From Dehalococcoidia bacterium (GTDB taxonomy: Bacteria; Chloroflexota; Dehalococcoidia; DSTF01; JACRBR01), in NCBI GenBank assembly GCA_015478665.1, contig JADMII010000002.1, positions 62,001 through 126,000 on the forward strand: a DNA stretch of 64,000 bases. The letters are read 5' to 3'. A program made the translations under genes and the position numbers. Every line of letters starts with the position of its first letter. Positions within the stretch are counted from its first letter, which is position 1. Shown one piece after another: positions 8,146 to 16,035 of this stretch. Under the pieces are notes generated by a model. It saw only the letters and a list, made by a program, of their open reading frames with translations. It was not told the DNA's origin and searched no databases.

Positions 8146-9075
8146 ATGCCCGAACTTCCCGAAGTCGAAACCGTGCGGCGTGACCTGGAAGCGCGCGTGC
8201 TCGGGCGCACGATCGTCGGCTGCTGCGTCTCGCCCGACGCACCGCGGCTGGTGCAGCTGGTGCCGGTCGCCGAGTTCTGCCGCGAGCTGTCGGGGCGGCG
8301 CATCGCCGGGCTGCGACGCCGCGGCAAGTACCTGATCGTCGACCTCGATGACGGCCGCGCCTGGGTGATCCACCGCCGGATGTCCGGCAACGTCCTCTAT
8401 CGTCCGCGCGGCGCCCCACCGGACGACTACACGCGCGCCGTCTTCACGCTCGACGACGCCCACGAGCTGCGCTGGACCGACCTGCGCAAGTTCGGGACGA
8501 TGTGGCTCGTCGAAGACGCGACGATGGTCATGGAATCGCTCGGCCCGGAGCCGCTCGATGCGGCGTTCACGCCCGACGTCCTGCGGCAGCGGGCCGGCGG
8601 GCGTTCGGCACCGATCAAGTCCGTCCTCCTCGACCAGACGGTGCTCGCCGGAATGGGCAACCTCTACACCGACGAGGCGCTGCACGACGCCGGCATCCAC
8701 CCGCTGCGTCGGGCCAATACGCTGAAGCGCGCCGACTACGCCCGCCTGCACGACGGCATCGTCCGCGCCCTGCGCACCGGCATCGCGGCGCGCGGCAGCA
8801 GCTTGGGGACGACGCTGCGAGACCACATCAACGTCGATGGCGCGCCCGGCGAGAACCAGCATGCCGTGCAGGCGTACGGCCGTGAGGGCCAACCGTGCTA
8901 CCGCTGCGGCGGCGTCATGCGGCGCCTGAAGGTCGGCGGCCGCAGCAGCGTCTTCTGCCCGACGTGCCAGCGGCCGCCCCGACGGACGCATCCGGCGCCG
9001 GGCCGCCGCACGACGCCGACGCGCGCGCCCGCCGCCCGCCGGCGCGCCGCGACGGCCGTCGCTCGCCGGACGTAG
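8146..9075 (+). CDS. mutM: Formamidopyrimidine-DNA glycosylase (Fpg/MutM)
   Basis: Base-excision repair glycosylase and AP lyase that removes oxidised purines such as 8-oxoguanine. It has the catalytic N-terminal PELPEVE (Pro2 nucleophile, Glu3), Lys near residue 61 (RRGKYLIVD), the helix-two-turn-helix region (QTVLAGMGNLYTDE) and the C-terminal zinc finger CYRCGG...CPTCQR. After the finger the protein runs on for about 33 residues rich in Arg, Pro and Ala, a basic tail that typical MutM lacks. It is 309 aa and alone on the plus strand. Confidence 0.96.
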   Translation: MPELPEVETVRRDLEARVLGRTIVGCCVSPDAPRLVQLVPVAEFCRELSGRRIAGLRRRGKYLIVDLDDGRAWVIHRRMSGNVLYRPRGAPPDDYTRAVFTLDDAHELRWTDLRKFGTMWLVEDATMVMESLGPEPLDAAFTPDVLRQRAGGRSAPIKSVLLDQTVLAGMGNLYTDEALHDAGIHPLRRANTLKRADYARLHDGIVRALRTGIAARGSSLGTTLRDHINVDGAPGENQHAVQAYGREGQPCYRCGGVMRRLKVGGRSSVFCPTCQRPPRRTHPAPGRRTTPTRAPAARRRAATAVARRT

Positions 9076-9202
9076 CGGCGCCGACGAGCGGGTGGCCGCG
9101 GTTCGGCGCCACCGTCGCCTGCTCGCCGACGGCGGCGCTTGACAGCCGATGGGAGCCGATCGACGCTGATCGCGCAGTTCCGCAGGAAGTCGCGGGTGTC
9201 GG

Positions 9203-10066
9203 ATGGATGAGCGTCGACTCGAGTCAGTTTGCCGGGAGTGCGGGAAGCCGCTCTCGTTCCATGCCGGCGAGACCGCGCCCGCCCGTTGCCCCGACTGCTT
9301 CGACGGCTTCCTCCGCCTCCGCGATGCCGACTTCCTCAGCAGCTACGCGGAGCTCGGCGTCGCCAGCCGGCGGATCATTGCTGAGACGAGCCTGCGCGCG
9401 CTCGTGATGGAGTCGCCGCCGCATCGCAAGGTGCTGGCGATGCACATCATGGAGCAGTACGTGCAGGCGGCCTCCGACCTCGTCGGCCTCTACCATGCGC
9501 TGCAAGGCCGGCTGCACACGCCGGTCATGCGCGCCTTTCTCGACTTCCAGCTCGACCGCACGTCGGCGCTGGCGTTCTTCCACGAGATCCGCGAGACGCC
9601 GGGGCCGGAGCTGCTCGACCGGCTGCTCATCCCCCAGCAGGCCCACCTTGCCCGCAGCCTGCCGTCGTTGTCGAAGCGTGACGTCAAGGACCTCGACCGC
9701 GCGATCCACCAGATGCTCATCGACCTGCGCAAGACCGTCGACATGGGCGAGACCGCGGCGCTCGCGCTCGCACAGATGGCCGGCGAGCGCCGCACGGGCG
9801 CGGCACTGACGAACCAGTCGGCATGGCTGGACATCACGGGCCTGCGCGCCGACCAAGTGGCGGCGATCGCGCTCGACGAGCGGCGCCGCACCGTGAGCGT
9901 CACGGCGATCAGCGTCGACGAGAAGCGCCTGCAGACGGTCGTCGGCGCCATCGACGCCATGACGCGCGCGGCGCAGAACATGATCTACGCCGTGCTCAGC
10001 GTCTATCAGGAGGAAGCCCGCTCGAAGGCGCTCAATACCCCCTCCAGGGCGCGGCGCCGGCCGTAG
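9203..10066 (+). CDS. Zinc-ribbon protein of unknown function
   Basis: A 287-aa protein I do not recognise. The N-terminus has a zinc-ribbon-like pair CRECGKPL...CPDC (about residues 10-32), followed by a mostly helical region with many Leu/Ala/Arg residues and few hydrophobic stretches, so it is probably cytoplasmic. It ends in a basic patch, SRARRRP. Codon usage is like its neighbours and the frame stays open with good amino-acid composition, so it is a real gene. ATG 9203 is the only sensible start. It is followed by a convergent dacA-like gene, so the context gives no function. Confidence 0.75.
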   Translation: MDERRLESVCRECGKPLSFHAGETAPARCPDCFDGFLRLRDADFLSSYAELGVASRRIIAETSLRALVMESPPHRKVLAMHIMEQYVQAASDLVGLYHALQGRLHTPVMRAFLDFQLDRTSALAFFHEIRETPGPELLDRLLIPQQAHLARSLPSLSKRDVKDLDRAIHQMLIDLRKTVDMGETAALALAQMAGERRTGAALTNQSAWLDITGLRADQVAAIALDERRRTVSVTAISVDEKRLQTVVGAIDAMTRAAQNMIYAVLSVYQEEARSKALNTPSRARRRP

Positions 10067-10189
10067 CGCATGGCGGCAGCGGCTCGCAGATCCAGCATCA
10101 CGCCTCAGGGCGCGGCATGGGATCGACGAAGCCGCTGGAGCGCCGTTCGCCGGCCTGCGCCGGCTCGACCGCCGGTTATGGCTGGGCGA

Positions 10190-11215
10190 TCACGGACAGG
10201 GCGACGGCTGGGCGAAGGCCCAGTCGAGCAGGCGCTCCGAGTCCGCGTATCTGTCCTGGCTCTTCATCAGCGAAGCGATGATGCTGCGCCCGTCGCGCGT
10301 CGCCGAGGCGACGATGGTCTGCGCGGACTGCTCGGTGTAGCCGATCTTCACGCCATCGGCGCCGGCGTATTCGGAGAGGAAGCGATTGCCGTTCCAGACG
10401 GCGGGACCGTCCCAGTTGGGCTGGTACTGCTCGGTGCCGACGATCTGGCGGAGCGTGGGGTTCTGCATGACATAACGTGAGAGCATCGCGATGTCGTAGG
10501 CGCTCGAATACAGGTTCGGGTCGTTGAGGCCGTGGGGGTTGGTGAAGTGTGTGTCTTCGAGCGCCAGCGACTGCGCCTTCGCGTTCATCATGTCGACGAA
10601 CTTTGCCTGCGTGCCGCCGATGCCCTCGGCGATGGCGATGGCGGCGTCGTTGCCGGACGGCAGCAGGAGGCCGTACAGCAGGTCGAGGAGCGAGAGCTGC
10701 ATACCGGGCTTCAGCCCCATGATCGTCGAGCCGGTGTCGGTGTAGAGCTGCGCGCCGTCGACGTTGGTGGTGATCATCGTGCTCGCATCGGCCTGGTCGA
10801 GCGCGACCGCGGCGGTCATCAGCTTCGTCAGGCTTGCCGGCGGCAGGCGGGCGTGCTCGTCGCGGCCGTAGATGAGGCGCCCGCACGACGTTTCGACGAC
10901 GGCGATCGATCGTGCGCTGACGAACGGCAGCCCGGCCGGAGGCGTTGCTTCAGGCGTGGCGGTGGGACGAGCGACCAGCGACGCGGCGGCTTCCGTCGGA
11001 CGCGCTTCTGCCGCCGCGACGGACGAGGTGCAGCCGCGGCAGCCCGTGGCGTCGAGCTGGCGGCTGTACAGCGAACCGGAGAACCAGCCGGCCGCCACTG
11101 CCGACGCGGCCAGCGCCAGTCCGATGATCACCGCACCCACCCCGCCACGGGTTGCACGGCCGAAGTCTTCCATTCGAACGCGAGTATAGCCGTCCCGATC
11201 CGTCTTCGCCACCAT
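10190..11215 (-). CDS. D-alanyl-D-alanine carboxypeptidase (PBP5-like, serine)
   Basis: Peptidoglycan-trimming DD-peptidase anchored outside the membrane. A membrane segment lies at residues 25-47, followed by a Thr/Ala/Pro-rich linker. The three penicillin-binding motifs are present: SLTK (Ser128, Lys131), SGN (187-189) and KIG at 290, in place of the usual KTG. Total length is 341 aa, without the C-terminal amphipathic domain of E. coli PBP5. The start is uncertain: ATG 11215 gives an odd cytoplasmic leader, and ATG 11173 (MEDFGRAT) is also possible. Its upstream region is shared with the divergent panDBC promoter. Confidence 0.9.
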   Translation of the reverse strand: MVAKTDRDGYTRVRMEDFGRATRGGVGAVIIGLALAASAVAAGWFSGSLYSRQLDATGCRGCTSSVAAAEARPTEAAASLVARPTATPEATPPAGLPFVSARSIAVVETSCGRLIYGRDEHARLPPASLTKLMTAAVALDQADASTMITTNVDGAQLYTDTGSTIMGLKPGMQLSLLDLLYGLLLPSGNDAAIAIAEGIGGTQAKFVDMMNAKAQSLALEDTHFTNPHGLNDPNLYSSAYDIAMLSRYVMQNPTLRQIVGTEQYQPNWDGPAVWNGNRFLSEYAGADGVKIGYTEQSAQTIVASATRDGRSIIASLMKSQDRYADSERLLDWAFAQPSPCP

Positions 11216-11275
11216 CTCGATCAGGCTGATGATCAGATCACGCGACGAACGGCGGACGTGGCACGTGACAGCCGA

Positions 11276-11303
11276 TTGACAGCCTCGGATGCGTGCCTAT
11301 ACT
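11276..11303 (+). promoter_or_regulatory. Strong sigma70-like promoter of panDBC
   Basis: TTGACA and TATACT are separated by 16 bases, the best -35/-10 pair in the window. Transcription would start about 11309-11311, giving a leader of roughly 200 nt before panD and placing the first leader hairpin right at the RNA 5' end. Confidence 0.75.
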
Positions 11304-11309
11304 GGGAGG

Positions 11310-11396
11310 CGCCGTCGATCCGCCTGGCGGACGGCGAGCGTGATGGAGACGTGGGCGAAGAACACCGGCTGCTTGGATCCGAGGGACCGAGACGGC
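11310..11396 (+). promoter_or_regulatory. Candidate pan-type RNA leader of panDBC
   Basis: Two hairpins lie between the promoter and panD. The second (11368-11396) folds as GCTG-CTTGG-[A]-TCC-GAG-GGA-CCGAG-[A]-CGGC. That is twelve pairs, a GAG loop and exactly one bulged A on each strand. The first (11310-11336) shares the words GATCCG and GACGGC but has a four-base bulge. The published pan motif, found upstream of panB/panC/panD in Chloroflexi, Firmicutes and Proteobacteria, is described as a hairpin with two conserved bulged adenines, often in tandem. The match is from memory and needs a covariance-model search. Confidence 0.6.
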
Positions 11397-11422
11397 AGAG
11401 AGCGCGGCGCACGCGCATCGAT

Positions 11423-11455
11423 ATGCCTCTCCGGTCCGCCGGAGCAGGCATTTTT
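11423..11455 (+). terminator. Rho-independent terminator in the panD leader (attenuator)
   Basis: The stem ATGCCT-CTCCGG pairs with CCGGAG-AGGCAT, with one unpaired C on the 3' side and a TCCG loop, and runs directly into TTTTT. It lies 53 bases before the panD ATG and inside the leader, so it cannot serve an upstream gene: the upstream neighbour is divergent. Together with the hairpins before it, this suggests premature termination as the control of pantothenate synthesis. Confidence 0.75.
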
Positions 11456-11508
11456 CGTGAGACGGAGGCGCGGCCGGCCGCGCGAGTTGCCGGGAGGCAG
11501 GGGACACG

Positions 11509-11901
11509 ATGCGGACGATTCTGAAGAGCAAGATCCATCGTGCGACGGTCACACAGGCGGACCTGCATTACGAAGGCAGCATCACCGTCGACCCGGTGCT
11601 GCTCGAGGCGGCGGACATCCTGCCGTTCGAGCAGGTGCACGTGCTCGACGTGGACAACGGCGCCCGCCTGCAGACGTATGCCATCGAAGGCGCGCGGGGC
11701 AGCGGACAGGTCTGCATCAACGGCGCCGCCGCACGCCTCGTCAGCCCCGGCGACGTCGTCATCATCCTCAGCTACGAGACGGCGACCGACGTCGAGGCGC
11801 GCCGGGCGCGGCCGTCGCTGGTGTACGTCGATGGCAGCAATCAGATCGTCCGCACGGGAAGCCACATCGAGGCGGCGGCGCCGGAGCCGGCGCAAGTCTG
11901 A
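11509..11901 (+). CDS. panD: Aspartate 1-decarboxylase
   Basis: Makes beta-alanine from aspartate for pantothenate and CoA. It is synthesised as a proenzyme cut between Gly and Ser to form the pyruvoyl cofactor; the site is GSIT at about residues 23-26 ([10 protein letters not shown]). The N-terminus [19 protein letters not shown] is characteristic. At 130 aa it has the normal length plus a short tail. GGGAGG precedes ATG 11509. It is the first gene of panD-panB-panC and lies directly behind the attenuator-like leader, so any control of that terminator acts on the whole pathway. Confidence 0.96.
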   Translation: MRTILKSKIHRATVTQADLHYEGSITVDPVLLEAADILPFEQVHVLDVDNGARLQTYAIEGARGSGQVCINGAAARLVSPGDVVIILSYETATDVEARRARPSLVYVDGSNQIVRTGSHIEAAAPEPAQV

Positions 11902-11936
11902 CCGAGGGGCCATGTGACACGGCGCGGGAGGCCACC

Positions 11937-12809
11937 ATGACGCGCATCAGCACTACTGACATCCGCCAGATGAAGCAGCGCGGCGAGAAGATCGTCATGA
12001 TGACGGCGTACGACTGCCCGACGGCGCGCCTCGTCGAGCAGGGCGGCGCGGACGTCGTGCTCGTCGGCGACACGCTCGGCATGGTGGTGCTCGGCTACGA
12101 CTCGACGCTGCCGGTGACGATGGACGACATGGTGCATCACACGAAGGCCGCCGTCCGCGGCACGGAGCGCGCGCTCGTCGTCGGCGACATGCCGTTCATG
12201 AGCTATCAGACGGGCTGGCAGGACGCGATGCGCAACGCCGCGCGACTGATGCAGGAGGCAGGCTGCGGCGCCGTCAAGCTCGAAGGCGGCACACGCTCGG
12301 CGGAGACCGTCCAGAGGCTGGTCGAGGCGGGCATCCCCGTCATGGGGCACATCGGCTTGACGCCGCAGTCGGTGAACCAGTTCGGCGGCTTCAAGGTGCA
12401 GGGCAAGACGCCTGCCGCCGCCGTGCAGCTGATGCACGATGCCCAGGCGCTCGAACAGGCTGGCGCGTTCGCCATCGTCCTCGAAACGATCCCCGCGCCT
12501 CTCGCGGAGCTCCTCACAGGGCGGCTCAGCGTGCCGACGATCGGCATCGGCGCCGGCGCCGGCTGCGACGGCCAGGTGCAGGTCTTCCACGACATGCTCG
12601 GCATGTTCGACGCCTTCATGCCGAAGCACGCCAAGCGCTTCGGCGAGATCGGCGAGGCCATACGTGAGGCCGTCCGCGCCTACGCGCGCGACGTGCGCGC
12701 CGGGGACTTCCCGACGGCGAAGGAGAGCTTCCGCATGGATCCGGCGGCGCTCGCCGAGCTGCGCCCCGACGGCGCGAAGCTCGGCCGCCGTCACGCCCTC
12801 GGGATGTGA
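11937..12809 (+). CDS. panB: 3-methyl-2-oxobutanoate hydroxymethyltransferase
   Basis: Transfers a hydroxymethyl group from methylene-tetrahydrofolate to alpha-ketoisovalerate to give ketopantoate, the first committed step of the pantoate branch. It is 290 aa and matches the family end to end: MMTAYDCPTARLVEQ, VGDTLGMVVLGY, GGFKVQGKT, and the IGIGAGAGCDGQV loop near the active site. The start is ATG 11937 with GGGAGG upstream, 35 bases after panD. Its substrate is also the precursor of valine, linking it to IlvD in this window. Confidence 0.97.
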   Translation: MTRISTTDIRQMKQRGEKIVMMTAYDCPTARLVEQGGADVVLVGDTLGMVVLGYDSTLPVTMDDMVHHTKAAVRGTERALVVGDMPFMSYQTGWQDAMRNAARLMQEAGCGAVKLEGGTRSAETVQRLVEAGIPVMGHIGLTPQSVNQFGGFKVQGKTPAAAVQLMHDAQALEQAGAFAIVLETIPAPLAELLTGRLSVPTIGIGAGAGCDGQVQVFHDMLGMFDAFMPKHAKRFGEIGEAIREAVRAYARDVRAGDFPTAKESFRMDPAALAELRPDGAKLGRRHALGM

Positions 12810-12901
12810 GCCCGGTGCCTCGCCCGCCCGCAGCGCCACCCGCGAACGGTCCGGCGCCGTCGGTCTGGCTGACCCGCCGCCGCCGGCCGCAGGAGGCGTG
12901 A

Positions 12902-13738
12902 GTGGACGTCTTCCGGACAATCGCAGACCTCCGGACGTGGCGTCGTGCGCAGACGGGCGATGTCGGCCTCGTGCCGACGATGGGCTATCTGCACGAGGGC
13001 CACCGCTCGCTCGTGCGCGCGGCCCACACGTCGGACGACCGGACGGTCGTGTCCATCTTCGTGAATCCCACGCAGTTCGCGCCGGGCGAGGACTTGGCGC
13101 GCTACCCGCGTGACGAGGCGCGCGACCTCGCGCTGCTCGACGCCGAGCGCGTCGACGCCGTCTTTGCGCCGAATGCCGGCGAGATCTACCCCGACGGCTA
13201 CTGCACCTACGTCGACGTCGGGCGCCTCACCGCACGGCTCGAAGGCGCGTCGCGGCCGGCGCACTTTCGCGGCGTCACGACGGTCGTGCTCAAGCTGCTG
13301 CACATCGTCCAGCCGCGTCGCGTCTACTTCGGGCAGAAGGACGCGCAGCAGCTGGCTGTCGTCCGCACGCTGGTGCGTGACCTCGACGTCGACGTCGAGG
13401 TCGTCGGCCGGCCGATCGTCCGCGAGGCCGACGGCCTGGCGCTGAGCAGCCGTAACGTCTACCTCTGCGGCGACGACCGTGCGGCGGCGCTCGTGCTCAG
13501 CCGCTCCCTCGCGCTTGCGGCGGAACTCTTCGACGCCGGAGAGCGCGACGCCGGCGTGCTACGCGCCCGCATGCGAAGCCTGATCGCCGCGGAACCGCGC
13601 GCCGAGATCGACTACATCAGTGTCGCCGACGCCGAGACGCTCGACGAACTGGAGGTGGTCGCAGCGCCGGCGCTCGTCTCGCTCGCGGTGCGCATCGGCG
13701 GCACGCGGCTCATCGATAACACCGTCCTGACGCCGTAG
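12902..13738 (+). CDS. panC: Pantothenate synthetase
   Basis: ATP-dependent ligation of pantoate and beta-alanine, joining the products of panB and panD. It is 278 aa. The nucleotidyltransferase HIGH-like motif appears as MGYLHEGH (residues 27-34). Further signatures are SIFVNPTQF, YFGQKDAQQ and the KMSKS-like ALSSRN. The start is a GTG at 12902 with AGGAGG just before it. It is the last gene of the operon, 92 bases after panB. Confidence 0.96.
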   Translation: MDVFRTIADLRTWRRAQTGDVGLVPTMGYLHEGHRSLVRAAHTSDDRTVVSIFVNPTQFAPGEDLARYPRDEARDLALLDAERVDAVFAPNAGEIYPDGYCTYVDVGRLTARLEGASRPAHFRGVTTVVLKLLHIVQPRRVYFGQKDAQQLAVVRTLVRDLDVDVEVVGRPIVREADGLALSSRNVYLCGDDRAAALVLSRSLALAAELFDAGERDAGVLRARMRSLIAAEPRAEIDYISVADAETLDELEVVAAPALVSLAVRIGGTRLIDNTVLTP

Positions 13739-13891
13739 CCGGCACGCCGCCCTGCATCGGCGCCACTCGGGCGCTCCCTCTTCCATGCAGACGACGGCCG
13801 GCGATCGTCGCGGCCGCAGCGCGAACGTCCGTGGTCCCGCCTCCAGCGGCGGAGGGCGGTTGGCGGTGAGGGTCGCGGGCGCGCCGATCGG

Positions 13892-14551
13892 TCATCTCCG
13901 CTGCACCGGGTTCCGGTCCTGGTCGCCGGCAGCCGCCGTCGCCGGCACGAGCGCGCCGAGTGCGCGCCAATCGCCCTCCTGCGCCGCCTGCGGGCGGTGC
14001 AGCGTCGACTGCCGGCCCGGATGGTACAGCGGGACGAGCGTGCGGCCCCGCCATGACACGGGCGTGGCGACATCACGCGCCAGCTCCGCTTCGTGCGGCT
14101 CGACGGCGCGCGTCGCTTCGAGCGCGACGCGGCCCAGCGTCACGAGGAGCGGCGCCCGCACCAACTCCAGCGTGCGCGCGAGGAACGGCCGGCAGCGTGC
14201 GCACTCCGATGCCGTCGGCGGCCGATTGCGGCCGCGTGCGTCGGTGGGGTTGCAGAGCACGGCGTTCGTCACGAAGACATCGGCGCGGGAGATGCCGGCG
14301 AGCGCGAGGAACGCGCTGAAGCGCCGCCCCGACTCGTCGCGCGTCAGCGGCACGCCCGTCACGGCGCCGCCGCGTCGCCCAACCGCCTCCGCGACGAACA
14401 GCACCGGCGCATCGAGCCGGCCGTTGTCGGCGCCGAGGACATGGCTGTGCGTCATCGCGTCGCATGCCTCGCAGGCGCGCACGTCGCGCACCAGCCGGGT
14501 GAAGCGGCGCCGATCGCGCGGTGGTATCGTGATCTCCCGGAGTGGCATCAT
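13892..14551 (-). CDS. Uracil-DNA glycosylase-like protein (Fe-S type)
   Basis: A 219-aa member of the family 4/5 uracil-DNA glycosylase group. Cysteines that would ligate a [4Fe-4S] cluster are visible: CEAC near the N-terminus, then Cys in VLCNPTDARG and again in SECARC. The C-terminal motif YHPGRQ replaces HPSxx. In motif 1 the usual GExPGxxE is AEAVGRRGG, so the classical acidic residue of family 4 is not evident, as in some family 5 enzymes. Starts at 14551 and 14548 are equivalent. It is divergent from the DinB-like gene. Substrate specificity is open. Confidence 0.8.
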   Translation of the reverse strand: MMPLREITIPPRDRRRFTRLVRDVRACEACDAMTHSHVLGADNGRLDAPVLFVAEAVGRRGGAVTGVPLTRDESGRRFSAFLALAGISRADVFVTNAVLCNPTDARGRNRPPTASECARCRPFLARTLELVRAPLLVTLGRVALEATRAVEPHEAELARDVATPVSWRGRTLVPLYHPGRQSTLHRPQAAQEGDWRALGALVPATAAAGDQDRNPVQRR

Positions 14552-14703
14552 GGTGGTGTGCGCCGATCGGCGTTCGCGGCATCGTCGGAACAGAGTGTAT
14601 CGCGGGTACCACTTGAATGCGCACCAGGATGGGCGTACGATCGCGATCGATCGATCACGCGAACCGGCACTCGTCCGGTGCAAACCCGGCAGCGAGAAAC
14701 GCG

Positions 14704-15210
14704 ATGCGTCCCGTCCCTGAATACGACGCGAAGGCCTGGCTCCTGAAAGCGCTGCGCGAGACCGCGCACGCGATGGAATCGCTGCTCTGGAACGTCGAAG
14801 ACGACGTGCTCGACCGTCGCCCCGACGACGACGAGTGGTCGTGCCGTGAGCTCGCCTCGCATATGACGGAGATGGAGCGCCTCTACATCGAGCGGCTCGA
14901 ACGCATCGTCCGCCTGGACGAGCCGCGCGTGGCGGCCTTCGACGGCGACTCCATCGAGCAGCGCCCGCTCGCCGACGCGGACGGCGTCTTCGAGCTGATG
15001 GACGAGTTCTCGGTGCTGCGCCGCCAGTCCGTCTACCTGCTCTGGTCGCTCGATGACGGCGACTGGGAGCGCCGCGGCATCCACCCCTACCTCGGGCCGA
15101 TGACAATCATGCAGGTCGCGCGCGAGATGAACGAGCACGACCTCGCTCATCTCTGGCAGCTGCGCCGGCTGTGTGACCGCTTCGCCCCTGCCGGGGCACA
15201 GGCGCTGTAG
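14704..15210 (+). CDS. DinB-like four-helix protein
   Basis: A 168-aa protein of the DinB/YfiT metal-binding four-helix superfamily: LRETAHAMESLLWNV, EWSCRELASHMTEMERLYIERL, and a C-terminal MNEHDLAHLWQL. Histidines in SHMTE and NEHDLAH are at the expected metal-ligand positions. These proteins are often thiol-dependent transferases or damage-inducible proteins, and the actual reaction is not predictable. The start at ATG 14704 has only a weak ribosome site; the longer frame from 14617 has none. It is followed by def 45 bases later and may be co-transcribed. Confidence 0.8.
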   Translation: MRPVPEYDAKAWLLKALRETAHAMESLLWNVEDDVLDRRPDDDEWSCRELASHMTEMERLYIERLERIVRLDEPRVAAFDGDSIEQRPLADADGVFELMDEFSVLRRQSVYLLWSLDDGDWERRGIHPYLGPMTIMQVAREMNEHDLAHLWQLRRLCDRFAPAGAQAL

Positions 15211-15255
15211 CCGCAGGGCCGCAGCCTGTATGCTTCCGATGTGAGGTGAAGGCCC

Positions 15256-15774
15256 ATGGGCATCCTGCCGATTCGCATCGCGGGCGACCCCTCGCTCCGC
15301 GAGAAGGCGAAGCGGGTGCGGACGATCGACGCGTCGGTCCAGAAGCTGATCGACGACATGATCGACACGATGCGGGCGGCGCCGGGAGTGGGGCTGGCGG
15401 CGCCGCAGGTCGGGCGGTCGCTGCGCGCCGTCGTCATCGAGACGCCCGACGACGGCCTGCTGACGCTGATCAACCCGGAAGTCGTGAAGGCGTCGGGCGA
15501 GCGGCGGCTGATGGAGGGCTGCCTCTCGGTGCCCGGCTACCAGGCCGAGGTGACGCGCCACCGCCAGGTCACGGTCAAGGCGCTCGACCGCGACGGCAAG
15601 GAGATCCGCCTCAAGGCAGTGGACAACCTGCTGGCGCAGGCACTCGAGCACGAGATCGACCACATCAACGGCATCCTCTACATCGACTACCTGCAAAGCG
15701 CCGACGAGCTGATCCCGGTGCGGCCATCGGTCGACGACGAGGAGGAGACGGAAGCGGAAGTCAGTCTCGCCTGA
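15256..15774 (+). CDS. def: Peptide deformylase
   Basis: Removes the formyl group from nascent proteins. It is a 172-aa metalloenzyme with all three signatures: GVGLAAPQ (45-52), EGCLS with metal ligand Cys89, and the EHEIDH motif (131-136) supplying the two His ligands and the catalytic Glu. An acidic tail (DDEEETEAE) follows the core. ATG 15256 lies after GAGGTGAAGG. Downstream 15775-16035 is a 261-base gap with a GCCGC-GGAA-GCGGC hairpin and no gene. Confidence 0.96.
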   Translation: MGILPIRIAGDPSLREKAKRVRTIDASVQKLIDDMIDTMRAAPGVGLAAPQVGRSLRAVVIETPDDGLLTLINPEVVKASGERRLMEGCLSVPGYQAEVTRHRQVTVKALDRDGKEIRLKAVDNLLAQALEHEIDHINGILYIDYLQSADELIPVRPSVDDEEETEAEVSLA

Positions 15775-16035
15775 GGCCGCCCTTCGGTCCACAATGCGCC
15801 CGCCGCGGAAGCGGCAACGTGGGCGATGAACAGAGCGGTTTCGGGCGGGTTCCCCCTCCCCGGCCGTGCACACTGCGGTGCAGAGGGTGCGAGCCGGCGA
15901 AGCGATGTTCCAGGGCACGCACGCAGACCGGCACAGGTGCGCGTTGAAGCGACATCGAGGCGAGGGTGCTCGGATCATCCACGCAGCGGTTCCTTCACCG
16001 CTCGCTGCGCCAGCCACTGCCCTGACGAGCGACCG

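Noticed and set aside
14636-14664. CGATCG-rich stretch (CGATCGCGATCGATCGATC) as a special repeat
   Set aside because: Too short, and GATC/CGATCG words are common in GC-rich DNA. No further copies with the same layout were seen.
15775-16035. T-box, SRP RNA or other known RNA between def and cca
   Set aside because: Words such as AGGGTGCGAGCC slightly recall a T-box or SRP loop, but neither the specifier stem nor the conserved core is present. Only an isolated GGAA-loop hairpin is clear.
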